Part shown: in pieces, positions 1-11,163 of the stretch | Layout: every line of letters starts with the position of its first letter | How positions within the stretch are numbered: position 1 is the stretch's first letter | Program-made: the position numbers and the translations under genes | DNA from: Oxytricha trifallax | Taxonomy: Eukaryota; Ciliophora; Spirotrichea; Sporadotrichida; Oxytrichidae | Direction of reading: 5' to 3' | DNA length: 64,000 bases | Assembly: GCA_000711775.1 (NCBI GenBank) | Contig: ARYC01001310.1 | Span: 1 to 64,000 of the forward strand | Notes under the pieces: model-generated | Told to the model about the DNA's origin: nothing | Databases searched by the model: none | Seen by the model: only the letters and a program-made list of their open reading frames with translations

Positions 1-224
1 CTGGAGGAGGGTGTTAAAAGCCCCCCTGGCGAAGTCGGGTCCAACGACTCTGATGAGGAGACAGAGCACTAATACACTGCCCTCGCTATGACTATCGCTC
101 CTCCTAGGGATGCTACATTTCAACAAGAACCCCTTTAGGAAAGCGTCGCTAGTGAGATCTGGTAGGATAATTAGCTGCTCCTCATATCACCCCATCTTGG
201 TAGCCTCTTCATGGCAGGAGTCTG
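1..224 (+). CDS. Partial acidic ORF upstream of transposase
   Basis: Open in frame 1 from the window edge to a TGA at 222-224 when TAA/TAG are read as glutamine. The stretch is as GC-rich as the transposase that follows and is acidic (SNDSDEETEH). It overlaps the start of the transposase frame by about 70 bases, so it may be the 5' part of the same protein separated by a frameshift, or a second small ORF of the same element. No family recognised. Confidence 0.35.
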
Positions 225-1241
225 ATTCGTCATTTGAAGGCTCTTGACCTCCCCAAGGAATGGGGTCGCAAAATGGTACTGGCCGAGTTCTATTCCTGCC
301 AAGGCCTCAGCCAACCCTCTATAGCCACTCTCGGGGGCACCAGTCGCTATCATGTCAGGAGGCTACTCCAGGATGCCGCTCACTCCGATGGCAAGCTGTT
401 ACCTGCAAAGCGGGGTCGAAAGAATACGCTGCTCACAGCTGAAGAAGCTGACTCAATCATTGCGCACATTGAGGAGAGCAAAGGGGTCATCACCACGAGA
501 GGCATCTTGCAGAGCTTGCAGCAGCGGCTGGAAGTGCGCATTCCCCCCTATCGCATCAACAGCTTCCTGAGACACGAGTTGCACATGAGCTACCACAAGA
601 TCTCCCATCTCACTCCCAACCACAATAACTTGAAGTCGCGGCTCCAGCGCCAGATCGCCGTTGCTTACTTCATTCAGGCCTCGTGCTCGGGCTTCACGAT
701 ATACAACATCGACGAGACCATCATCCAGAACACTGATAATCGCAGCCATTCCTGGATCGCCAAGGGCAGCTAAAATGTTTAATCTTCGCAGAAACGCATC
801 AGCCGCCTCTGTATAACCGCGGCTGCCTCCAATCGGGGTAGCTTCATCTTCAATGTGAGTGTGGGTTACATTATCTCCCACACCTTCTTGGTCTTCATGA
901 TGGATCTCATTTAGCATTTGGATGTGCAAGACAAAGACTGGAGGGCCCACTCCATCCTGCTAATGGATAATGCTTCCTATCATCGCAGCGCGCAACTTCG
1001 CCAGGGCGTGTGCTGTGTACCCCGAGCGCCCAAATTTCCCCTAGATTACGAAGGGCTAAAAAATGACCTTAAGGTCGCCCCACTAGCTCAATGTTAGCTG
1101 AAAGAGTCGACAGCAACAAAGTCTGCCATGTTTTGTAATTTTAAATATTTAATCGTTTAATAGTTTAAATTAAGGGTTTTATAAACCACTTTTTAAATTT
1201 CACTTTCCACTCATTTTTCCAATCTCACTAATGGGTTTTGA
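156..1241 (+). CDS. IS630/Tc1-like DDE transposase
   Basis: Transposase expected to cut and rejoin element ends. Open from just after a TGA at 153 to a TGA at 1239 only with the ciliate code; TAA at 771 and TAG near 870 fall inside conserved sequence as glutamines. An N-terminal helix-turn-helix region (AEFYSCQGLSQPSIATL, then a basic RRLL..KRGRK linker) precedes the DDE core, with a first aspartate in NIDETI and a second in LLMDNASYH. A third acidic residue may lie in the FPLDYEGLK region but is less clear. Base composition is near 50% GC against roughly 22% around it, and homology fades near 1130 where AT-rich DNA begins. Start codon not certain: the frame is open upstream of the first plausible Leu/Met. 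Likely a recently arrived or selected mobile element. Confidence 0.75.
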
Positions 1242-2150
1242 CTTTTTCGTAAATATTAATAGATGTATATTACTTCAGCATTTATCATACTCACGATTCT
1301 CTAAAAAATTACTCTTGGGGTTTTATATATAAAATTAATTTCCAGCTTTAATATTAACTTAAAGATTGTAATCTTACAACTTTAGTTAATTTTTAAACCT
1401 ATTGACTATATTATATTTAAATATACAGAGCTTTGGTGTCAGCATTATTTATCGAACTATATATTAATTTAAACCTTTTTAGAAAACAATAAATGGTAAT
1501 ACTCGTTTCCTCTCAGCTTTATTATTCTCCTTAACTACACTTCATTCAATAATTTATCTTGACATTAGATTGTCAAGGAATGATAAATTATATCTGCTTA
1601 AAAATAATAGACTAATTAAAATAGAATATTATATAAGTATTTTTTTATTAATCTATTAGAAATTTTAAATGTTGCTTATTTTAATAGTATTTTGGGATTT
1701 ATTTATTTTATCATTGAAAAAAGTAAATAGATGAAACATTACTCTTAACAATAGTTATTCGAAGCTATAGCTATTTTCTTCTTATGAAAATTATATGCTT
1801 AAATTTTCAATTCGTCATTATCATATAATCATAGAAATATGTTTTTCATTCGACTTTCATAAATTATAATTAAATTAACTTTAACATTTAATTTATTTAT
1901 ATTTTCAATTTTTTACACATTCTTTTCAACATAAATTATTAAATTGAGATTATGAAGAAATTTTAGGAAAAATAAAAGAATTACTTTAAGAAATAACTTT
2001 AAAAAACTTCTAATTTTCAAACTAGCAATAATAAATAACTACTGGCAGATGTTTAATTCAAAGATTTTTCCGAATATTCATGTATTAATATTTAAGAGTG
2101 AATAGTTTTTCTTTTATTTTCTTAAATTTTGAATATTTATTGATTCAATT
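1242..2150. other. AT-rich stretch without recognisable gene
   Basis: About 900 bases of very AT-rich DNA between the transposase and the first MITE. I see no conserved coding block on either strand. Confidence 0.5.
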
Positions 2151-2560
2151 ATTGCTAAATTATAATTTATTTGGGCAAATTAATTTAAATTAAATATATA
2201 ATAAATATAGTGGCAGTTAAAGTTTGCCAAATTGAACGATCTGGCTCATTTGATAGAGAATTAAAATTTAACTGGACTTTACTGTTAGCTATACTATTTT
2301 ATCGCATTCCTGGAGAAAGTTATCTCGATTTTATTGGAAGGTATAATTTATTGAATTTAGAGGCATTCAATTAAAGTCGAGTTAATGCGCTCTAGAGATG
2401 CGATAAAATAGTGCTGCAAATAATAAAGTCCAGCTAATTTTGAATTTTTTATCGAATGAGCCTAAGATCGTTCAAATTGATCAACTTTAACTGCCACTAT
2501 TTTGATTTATTTTAAAATTAATTTCAAATAATTTTCCCAATTCGAATGTATTCCTACAAT
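2151..2560. repeat. Palindromic MITE, copy 1
   Basis: Near-perfect long inverted repeat: the left arm (GTGGCAGTTAAAGTTTGCC ... GATAGAGAATT ... CTGGACTTTACT ... TTTTATCGCATTCCTGGAG) recurs inverted in the right arm around a short AT-rich centre. Same family as eight other copies in the window. This copy has one ATTGCTAAAT-type end and one CCTACAAT-type end, so it looks like a hybrid of two end types. It could fold into a hairpin or cruciform of about 190 bp per arm. Non-coding. Confidence 0.85.
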
Positions 2561-2908
2561 ATTAATGAGACAATTGTATATTCTTAAATAATTGCATTTC
2601 AAATATTCAATTTATCAATTAAAGTTTTTAGTGGTAGAAAATAATTAATATAGTTTGAGAAAAATGATAAAATTTCTAATGAAATCAAAAGTAGTGCTTC
2701 AAAATTAAGCCAAAATAATTTATTATAAAGCAATAATAGGTTAAAAATTCAAATAACTGTTGCTCGATTATTGCCTAATTTTATATTATAATTTAATTTA
2801 AATTATGTTATACTCTATTGAATGAGGTATAGAAAGAATAAAACTACTTAATTTATATGAAAATACCTTAAATTATTTTCTTAAAAATAAGCATCTAAAT
2901 ATCAAAGA

Positions 2909-5900
2909 ATGTCAAAAAATACATCTGTATAAAAGTTTATTTTTGGGACCCATAAAAATAACTTGGATGATAACTATGATGATCGTATGTCTTCTGTAAG
3001 TTATATAAAAAAAATTGATACAAACAATTAGGATACAGATTCCTTAGTGATTACCATATCAAATTTAAACTACAATATATTTATCATTTGTATAGGTGAG
3101 TAAATTTAGCACTCTTAACGCAACATTAATTACTAAGAAGGCTTTGAGCACAATAACTAACCCAGAATTGAAAAAGAATAAGTTGTTGTCGGCTTTTAGA
3201 GATATTGATGAAGGTAAGTAAATTATAAAATAAATTAGTGTTCATTTACGTCTCTCTCAATTTAAATTAAAAATTCTCTTTTAGATCGGAAGGGTATAGT
3301 ACGTAAAAGAGTATTCTTTAATCTACTTGATTGCATGGATTTTAAAATCGACTCCTAGACTTCTGAATAAATAATTAGAGAATACTCAATTGATGATAAA
3401 AATAAATCAATTAAATATGAGGAAGCTATCAAGAATTTAACACTTTAAAAAGAAGGAAGTGGGGATTAAAATCTGATTATTAGATGGATATTAAAGAATA
3501 AAGCAAAGAATTTAATCTTAACTAGAGGAAATTAAATTAATGCCAACATAGAAGGGAACGATAAATATCGCAGTGAAATGAGCAGTAGGTCTTAAAACAC
3601 AAGAGCTCTAAGCATCAAACAATTTGATCAAGCTCAACCAAGAAATTTAAATTTTTAAAATAGGATGATAAAATGTCACAATCTCTGGACTTAAATGAAA
3701 AACTTTGCCTATTAGAAATAGCTAAACAAACAGAACATTTTCAATTGCTAGCTCTAAAATTTCTTAAATTAATGGGAAAAATAATGAATTAATCCCGAGA
3801 AAGCATAATGTACTAATATCATAAACATTAAACAATTTAACTTACCATAATTTAAATTCAATAACTTTATAGATGATAGATCATCACGCCTCCCTGGAAA
3901 AGGATAGATATTTCCGAAAGAACATTAAAGACTTCCCAGATTATTTTATGAATAGCAGAAAACTTATGAAAAGCACAACTCGACCAGGAACAAGTATGAC
4001 AATGGGAATGGATGCTGATAAATTTTAATAGAATCCTCAAAATATAAGTTAAATAAAAACTAACAATCCATATAGACGTAAGCCAAATTCTATCTAAATA
4101 AATATTTACAGCTAGCATTTTAAAATCATTGATGTAAAACTTTACTAAAAATTAAGATGGGTAGGCAAATATGGATTTATAGAAGTTTGTCTCTACTATT
4201 ACTGTGCTTCATGAAAATAATGTAGATTATATTATTAGAATTCCTAATAATTGAAAAATTCTTCGTTAGTAGTTATTTATTACTATTCAATTTTAACTAA
4301 AGAAAAATGAACTTTTTAAGATTGACAATTCTTAAAGAGTGCTAAAATATTTAATATATCACTATGCCACATTTCACCAAATTTTTCTCAACAATTTTAA
4401 AGTTTTCAAACGCAGAAATTAACCCAATATTTTAGTTCACTCGAGAGTGTATTCAAGAAGACTTTAGTTAGAATGATTATATTGAAGATATTAATTATTT
4501 ATAAATTGATCATAGACTTATAAGAATATAATTTTAAATATTTTAGATATTTAACTATCAATGAAAATACTAAACCTCTTAATAGATTTATATCATCATT
4601 ATCCCTACCTGAAAAGAAAAGATAAAAATCTCTCGTAAGATTTGTATTATATACTTTCTTCAAATAAAGCTAGCAAACCCTTAGACATCTATAATAATAA
4701 CTAAAACATATCATCAGTTGACCTATGAAATCTGAGGTCAAAGTCAATGGGTTAGAGCAGATAAAATTTCATGAATATTACAATTTAAAGCTCTTAAGTT
4801 GGAAGTTTCAATAATGTGTAAAATTTGGCAAATCCCACAATACAAGACTGCCTTTAAATTCTTTGTGATAAAATAGATGAGATATTTAAGAAAGTTGCTG
4901 CTGCCTTTAGATTCTTCGATTTGAGCTCTTCCGGGAATATATCATTCGCTGATTTCTCCTTTATTATTGATTAGCTCTAAATAAGATTCAATCGTTAGCA
5001 AGTATAGGATGTATTTAAATTTTTAGATTCAGATCTCGATGGCTATGTAACATACAATAATTTAGCTTTGTGAGGAGAGACGAAGATATTTTGACCCTTT
5101 TGTAAAAAGCGTGGTTCAAAAAGCAAGATTGAGACAAGCTTAATCTCAAGATCTAAATGTAAAAAATGATAAAGTTACTACTTACTAAAATGACTTTAAT
5201 GAAAATTAATCTACCAAAGATAATAATGATGGCATTGGAAAACATGAAAATGTTCTTAGCAAGTAACTCTAGGATTATAGAAATAGAAAGTTTAAATTGA
5301 AATATAGATAAATTAAGAATCCAATTCAAGAAGTAATGTCAACTTTGGAAAATCCATCATCAAGATAGAACAGTTCAGTCAGTCCTCTGACTAAAATTGA
5401 AAAGTTCTATTAAAAAAATGAGAATAGAGCTAATAATTTCACTCCATCAGAGTGGTCAAGGAAGCTAAAGTAATCAGGAGCTTTTGGAATGGCTTCAGAC
5501 TATTAAAGAAAATAAAAATGCGTTGCTGATGAAACAGGCGGCGAAATCAAGAATATTTTGAACTATTAATATGAGAAGGATTTCATAGGAAAAGCTTAAG
5601 AGCTTGATTAAGTTTACCAATTCATAAAAATTAAGCAAATGAATTTAATTGGACATAGATCTATGTCTTGCTATGGAGGACAAGGTGGAGAAACTTTTGC
5701 AAGTAAGAAAAGAAACGAGAATATTTAAAGAAAACTTAAGATCATAAATCAACATTCAAAGAATTAGGAGGTTCAAAACCCTAAAATAAACTTAACTAAG
5801 TAGACCTACTATCCTTAGCACTTAATAAATTAATCTATAAATGATAAGAATGGAGATTTTTCCAAAGGATCCAATCCAAATAGGAGTTACTATCTCTAAT

Positions 5901-6349
5901 CTAGATAGAAGAATAATAATCTAAATAAGACTAGCTCTTTTATGGATAAGCCTATATTAGGTCAAAGTAATTCTTTTAGAGAAAACTCCTTGAATTCAAT
6001 GAGACTCATAAATAACAATAGCACTTTAGTGTAGAAAGATAAATATGATTACATCTTACCTAGTAACACTTAAAATAATAATTAAATCTCAAGAAATATG
6101 GGATCGAATCATCAAATGAGAATTCATATAGGTCCCTCAAATTTTAGAGAAAAATTAAAGACAATAACTTATAACTAAGGAATGGGAAGTGGCAATAGCG
6201 GTATAAAAAATCTCATAGCAATTTAAAGACCATAAACGACTACAAGTTTTCATACAAACACCACAGCTACTGTCAATGGAAATAGATTAATACATAGGCA
6301 AATATATTAAAAACGTAAAAAATAGAATTATAATAGAAATAATTCATGA
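2909..6349 (+). CDS. EF-hand calcium-binding protein, Q/N-rich tail
   Basis: Starts at ATG 2909 (MSKNTSVQKFIFGTHKN). Two spliceosomal-type introns (2996-3095, 3214-3284; both GTAAGT...TAG) split the N-terminal part. The first EF-hand-like loop spans the second intron (RDIDEDRKGIVRKRVFF). A clear EF-hand pair lies at about 4890-5070 (FFDLSSSGNISFADF and FLDSDLDGYVTYNN). A long basic, Asn/Ser/Gln-rich tail follows to TGA 6347-6349. An IES (3671-3878) has the pointer GATGATA, which keeps the frame. Blocks between 4130 and 4860 are assigned less securely and shift frame near 4800. A one-base lesion near 5069 makes TGA directly after the last EF-hand. Probably a cytoplasmic calcium sensor; partner unknown. 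Confidence 0.7.
2996..3095 (+). other. Intron 1 of the EF-hand gene
   Basis: 100 bp, GTAAGT at the 5' end and TATAG at the 3' end. Removing it joins MSS to VSKFST in frame. Confidence 0.65.
3214..3284 (+). other. Intron 2 of the EF-hand gene
   Basis: 71 bp, GTAAGT...CTTTTAG. Splicing joins DIDE to DRKGIV across an EF-hand-like loop, with a codon split after its first base. Confidence 0.75.
3664..3878 (+). other. IES with GATGATA pointer in EF-hand gene
   Basis: Direct repeat GATGATA at 3664-3670 and 3872-3878 in the same codon phase. Excising one copy plus the insert (3671-3878, 208 bp) joins NFQNRMI to DHHASLEKD. Sequence inside is AT-rich with no conserved block. Confidence 0.7.
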
Positions 6350-6620
6350 AATTGGATTTTAATTAGGAAACATATATTTTAAATAACGTTTGCTCAATTT
6401 GAAATTATTCATTGAAAATTAGTCTGAAAGGATTGAATAGTTGAATTATCATTGATTTGGTATTTTTAAATAAATTTTTTCGTTAAATTTAAGCTAGGTA
6501 CTCTAAGAAGAGAGATAATAATTAATAAATGCAATTTTTCGATCCATCTTTAAATTTCGTTTCTTAGAGTAGATTATTTTACAAATAAATCTAATGAATT
6601 AAAGTTAAATATTATAATTC

Positions 6621-6848
6621 TTGATTAAATTCCTAAAAATCTTATTTTTAGGTTTATATGTTTTATCTACAACAATAAATTTTATTAAAATAAAAATATT
6701 CTATAAATATTATCATAAGGCAGTAATCTCACTTGCCTCAAGAGGAAGTAAGGAAGAGCAAAGCAGCAGACAGCGTGAAAAGATTGAGCTTGGAATTTCT
6801 CAATCAAAATTAAATATCCCTTTGAAAGAAATGATTAATTTAAATTGA
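6621..6848 (+). CDS. 3' coding block of an unknown gene
   Basis: Open to TGA 6846-6848. The C-terminal half (KAVISLASRGSKEEQSSRQ ...) is more GC-rich than its surroundings and looks coding; the hydrophobic AT-rich first half may be IES sequence that happens to stay open. No N-terminal partner could be joined with confidence; it may be the last MDS of a gene whose other MDSs lie elsewhere. Confidence 0.35.
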   Translation: MIKFLKILFLGLYVLSTTINFIKIKIFYKYYHKAVISLASRGSKEEQSSRQREKIELGISQSKLNIPLKEMINLN

Positions 6849-7021
6849 TGAAAATATTAACTTTAATTATAATTTTATTTTGGAAAGTATTAATGATTTT
6901 AACTCTAAAACTATCTATAATGGAAACTAAATAACTATAACTGTAAACTTTTCATAACACAAGTGCACATCTATAATCTTCTCTCCCTTAAATAAATTCA
7001 GCCAAAACAGTTAATTCTCTC

Positions 7022-8982
7022 ATGGCAGACAACCACTATCTCTATAACCCTAAATTAAAAACTAATCAACCACATCCCTATTAAAATTAAGATCAGTATC
7101 AAAGTTAGTATAAAATTACTCAATCGAAAAGCCAATCTAATTTCAGAGTGACACCTGAGAAGTAAAATTAAATAGTCAATAATTTACAGTAGCAGCAATC
7201 TTCTAGTAAAAATATTTCAACTGCTTATAACTACAAGAATAATAAATCGTAGAACAATAACGGCAGCATGTAATAACAATAAAGTTAAGTGTTTCCTTCT
7301 AATATGTAATAAGTGACTCGAATGGCCAAAAAGATATACAAACTGAAGCCAGTAAATAAAGTTTCTTATAAGGATATTATGCAGGCCATAAACACTACCT
7401 CAAAGTATTTAATATCTGTTGGAGGAGCTATGAATAGTAGAATCACCACTTCATCTGTAAATTATAAGTAGATTGTTAATATGAGTGGTTAGTAAATTAT
7501 GGGAAATTCATAGCAAGATGATTCAGAAAGAATATAAAATGATATATAGTAGAATATTACTAAAAACAAAGGAGGATCAGGCAGCTTGACTAATAATAGT
7601 CGGGTCTCTGAATTACAAATTCGTTAGATCTCAAGATTGAATTTAATCTTATTAATATAAATCTACACTACCTTTGTAATTTATGAAAATGAAAGATAGA
7701 GATAATCATAAGCACAATCCTTAAGCAGAGTGATGAATAATAATCAGGCTTTATAGCAATAACGTTAAAATCTTGGCTTAGCTTCAATTAAAAACATTTA
7801 AACTCAAAATGGAATACCATCTCACACAATTTCTTAAACAGGAAAAGTTATTCCCGAAGCCTCTAATTCAAATATGAAATAAACCGCTCTTTCTCCAACT
7901 TATAATACAGATAATTAGACGAATATGAGTTCGACAAATGGCTTTAATTAAGGTTTTAGCAATGAATTTTTATAGAAATAAAGAGAAAGATAGTAAAAAG
8001 AGTTGGAAGTTTAATTAATGGAAAATCGTGTTAAACTTCTGGAATAAGAGGAGGAAAAAATCAGAAGGAAAATAGACTAAACTAAGTCATAATTTTAATT
8101 AATAATATGCTAAAATAAAATTTTTTAATTAAACTAAGAAAAAAGCAGATGAAATAATGACAAACAAGTAGCTTAATGAAGATAAACAGAGAGAAAAGCT
8201 GGCTCTCGAATAAGATTAAGAGCGAGAGCTGGAAGTGTAAAGATTGAAAAATTTGGGGATGCGAGATTAAATTAGGACTGAAATGATGGAAAGATAGAAA
8301 AGAACTAAAAGAGAGAATTGTTTAGGAAGTAAGGGAGAGAGAAAATGAGGGAACTCAATGAATTTAGCCAGTCTATTTAATAATTATAATTAATTATATT
8401 AATTATATTTTAAATGTTGTATTAGGTAAAATGTTTAAATTTATTATAAAATAGATATAGAAAGCCATTAAAGATAACAGCCAATAATTTCACTAAGAAA
8501 ATAAGTAAAAGAGAGACAAAGTGAAAGACCTTGAGGAGAAATAAAAATAATCTCTGGACAAATACAAACAGATGCGAGAAAGTATGTGTAAGGGATAACT
8601 AGAAGGGAGAGTTGATAATGAAAACTAAAAGGTGTCATAAACTGACTAAAAATTCACTTTATTTCTATTTATAATTTTGATTGCTAATTAAGATATTTCA
8701 AGACCCCAGTTAAAATATTTATAAAGATATAAACAAAGTGGTTTTTGTATTGAATATTTTTATTGATAGAAGCTTCTTGAACAAAGGGAGTAAGCAATTA
8801 TAGAGAGATTGAAGCAAACTCAAAAGACAGAAACTAAAGCCAAGTAGATGTTAATTGATGCTATCCAGGCCACTTCAACGGGAAAAAAGAACAGAGTTAT
8901 GAATGAATATGATAGTTAGACGCAGAGTTTACATTAATTTCATTTAAAAGCATAAAACCCCATAAATAATTAAGACATATGA
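7022..8982 (+). CDS. Q-rich coiled-coil protein
   Basis: Starts at ATG 7022 (MADNHYLYNPKLKTNQP). Residues 1-110 are Gln/Asn-rich and low-complexity; then a basic segment (RMAKKIYKLKPVNKV) and a second Q-rich stretch. From about 7970 comes a long charged coiled coil (NRVKLLEQEEEKIRRKI, then EDKQREKLALEQ, DKVKDLEEKQKQSLDKYK). Coding blocks at 8110-8340, 8460-8650 and 8760-8940 are in different frames and separated by AT-rich inserts, as expected for MDSs. The final block (LLEQREQAIIERLKQTQK) runs without a stop into the MITE at 8952 and reaches TGA only at 8980, so the native 3' end may be displaced. Family not recognised; probably structural or scaffold. Confidence 0.6.
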
Positions 8983-9204
8983 ATTTGAACTTAGAACAAT
9001 TAAATTAAAAATTTATTATTTTAGGAGTAAAATAAAAATTATTGGGCTAATTTTTAAAACAATTGGCTCTAGTAATTGTATAATCAAATCAGTGTACTTA
9101 AATAAGAATATTTATATTTAATTTAAACCAATTATTATATTTTTTCAATTAAATTGTCCTTAACTCCTATCCTCGTGTCTTAATTTATACATGGAGTCTT
9201 TTAT
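8952..9204. repeat. Small MITE with telomere-like ends, copy 1
   Basis: Imperfect terminal inverted repeat beginning ATAAAACCCCAT and extending about 55 bp through AATTAAGACA...TTAAGGACAATT; inverted counterpart at 9150-9204. Same family as 37341-37606. The CCCC motif in the ends recalls TBE termini but there is no full C4A4 repeat. Confidence 0.65.
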
Positions 9205-9291
9205 TGATTTGGAGTTTGGGAAAGATAATATCTTTTTATTATTAATAAGAATTATTAAATTAAAAACTAAGTTTAGTTAACAAACTTAGTC

Positions 9292-10776
9292 ATGCTTATC
9301 GAGAACGTAGAAAGTTCATCGGTGGTGTCATGGAATATGTGTGGTTCGACAATTGATTCCATAAACTCTCTCATGAAAATTAAAAGGGAGAAAAATCCAC
9401 ACATTATATGTCTTCAAGAGGCAAGAAGTACTAAGGTTCATTTTCCAGGATATTACATCTATTAACAATCAATTACAAAGATTTCAGATGGCTAACATGG
9501 CACTTTAACAATGGTAAAAAATACACTTGGAAGAGTAATGGTACTTGACTCTTTACCTCTCTCTATTGATATTAAGATGATAGACATTAATCTTAAAATT
9601 TCTAATCTCTACATATCATAATAACATCTTAAATATAAAGATGTCTTTATAAAAGCTATTTAAGAGAGACTTGACGACCCAAGATATATAATAATGGGAG
9701 ACTTAAATTACGTGACAACTAACTTTCAAAATACATATTCAAAGACCAGAATTGACATGACGTCACAAACAGCCATAGAAGTCATAGAGTCCAAATTCAT
9801 AAGTTATTCAAATGCGCACGTTATATAAACTAACTCAGATCATCTAGCAGTTACAAAAATATTCGACTATTAATAATAAGCCATGTAATAAAAGTGTATA
9901 ACAAAGTAACTTGCAGAGACATACTTGGAACTTGAATAAGATTGGTTCAATAATAAGAAAGTTAAACCCTAAACAAAAACTCAATTAGCACCTACAAATA
10001 TAATTAGAAATAAAATCGACTAGATTAAGGATATCTGGTTAAATGGAAATGCTAAAAAAGCAGCTAAACTAATTGAGCGAGTTATAGGATAGAAACCTGC
10101 AAAAATAGTAATTCCATTAGAAGATTTGGAAGAAAGTGAATCTAAACAAAGAGCTAAGCAACACCTAGAAATCTAAAATGCAGGGTTCTACTATGAGCCA
10201 CTAAAAAACAAACTTCTAAGCAGTCCATTAACACAATTTACAATGGGTACAGCTTACTACAACTATACTAGAAGACATAAGTACTTAACAGACTCATTAA
10301 AAAATTTTCCAACAGACAAAGCTCTAGGACCAGACAATATAAGCGATAGGTTTCTGAGAAAGAAAATGAATGCCCTACCATTATTGTCGTTAATAGAAGA
10401 ATGGATCAACGGGAAAACCAACCCTCCACCTTTAATAAATGATGCTAATCTGATGTTATTGTCTAAAACTAATGATATTACTCCACCGATTCAAAAAACA
10501 AGACCAATAGCTATGTCATCAGCAGTTAGAAAATTGTTTGAATCAACTTGGATGAGAACTTTTTCCAAACATCTATGGAGCACAATACATAAATCACAAA
10601 TAGGCTTTAGACCCCTATCATAGATGGCTAGAACATCGCATAACTTATACAGCTTATATAATCGAGAAAATACAAATAAATATGGTTCATTGATATAGCT
10701 TCGGCTTTCCCTCACCACCAATGACACTACTCTAAGAAGAAATCAATAGGAGACGATTAATTCTGAAGTAACATGA
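9292..10776 (+). pseudogene. LINE ORF2: AP-endonuclease plus start of RT
   Basis: Open from ATG 9292 with TAA/TAG as Gln. An APE-type endonuclease occupies roughly residues 1-185: VVSWNMCG at the start, ICLQEARS (catalytic Glu), IIMGDLNYV and NSDHLAV (catalytic His). A linker follows, then reverse transcriptase fingers with KALGPDNISDRFLRK and RPIAMSSAVRKLFE...QIGFRPLS. Motif A (FIDIASAF, catalytic Asp) is present at about 10685 but in another frame, so a one-base lesion lies near 10680. The YxDD motif, thumb and any C-terminal domain are absent. Product would nick target DNA but could not copy RNA. Confidence 0.8.
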
Positions 10777-10906
10777 TCCTGATTGAAGGATTTAAAGATA
10801 ATTAAAAGGGCTTGACCCTTATATTTATATATTAATATATATCATATCCGGGGGGGCCTTTGAGCCCCCGATGTGGATTAATTATTATTATTATTATTTA
10901 TAAGAG
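9292..10906 (+). mobile_element. Non-LTR retrotransposon (LINE), truncated
   Basis: Covers an endonuclease-RT reading frame, then a short tail with a GC hairpin (about 10848-10870: a run of G, CCTTTGAG, a run of C) and an ATT/TTA microsatellite to about 10906. Hairpin plus microsatellite tail is typical of LINE 3' ends. The reading frame breaks off soon after reverse transcriptase motif A, so most of the RT domain is missing and the 5' half is joined to the 3' end: an internal deletion rather than the usual 5' truncation. Confidence 0.8.
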
Positions 10907-11163
10907 CCAATATTTCAATATGGGCTAGTCACTAATTAAAATCATAACTTCTAAGATTAACTAAGATCAAAAGTAAAGTACCACTTTAAAAAATATATGA
11001 ATATATTGCAATTTTAATTCTTTTATAACTTATAAACAATTTATTTATATTTATTTAAGAAAAAGAGTATTTTGCTTTGTTATCGATAATTCGAAATATC
11101 AATAGATGTTAATAATATTATTAAAAAGAATTTCAAAATTTATAATCACAATTTATTAATAAA

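Noticed and set aside
453-950. 165-codon minus-strand ORF opposite the transposase
   Set aside because: Shadow of the GC-rich transposase frame; no motif of its own, while the plus strand has DDE motifs.
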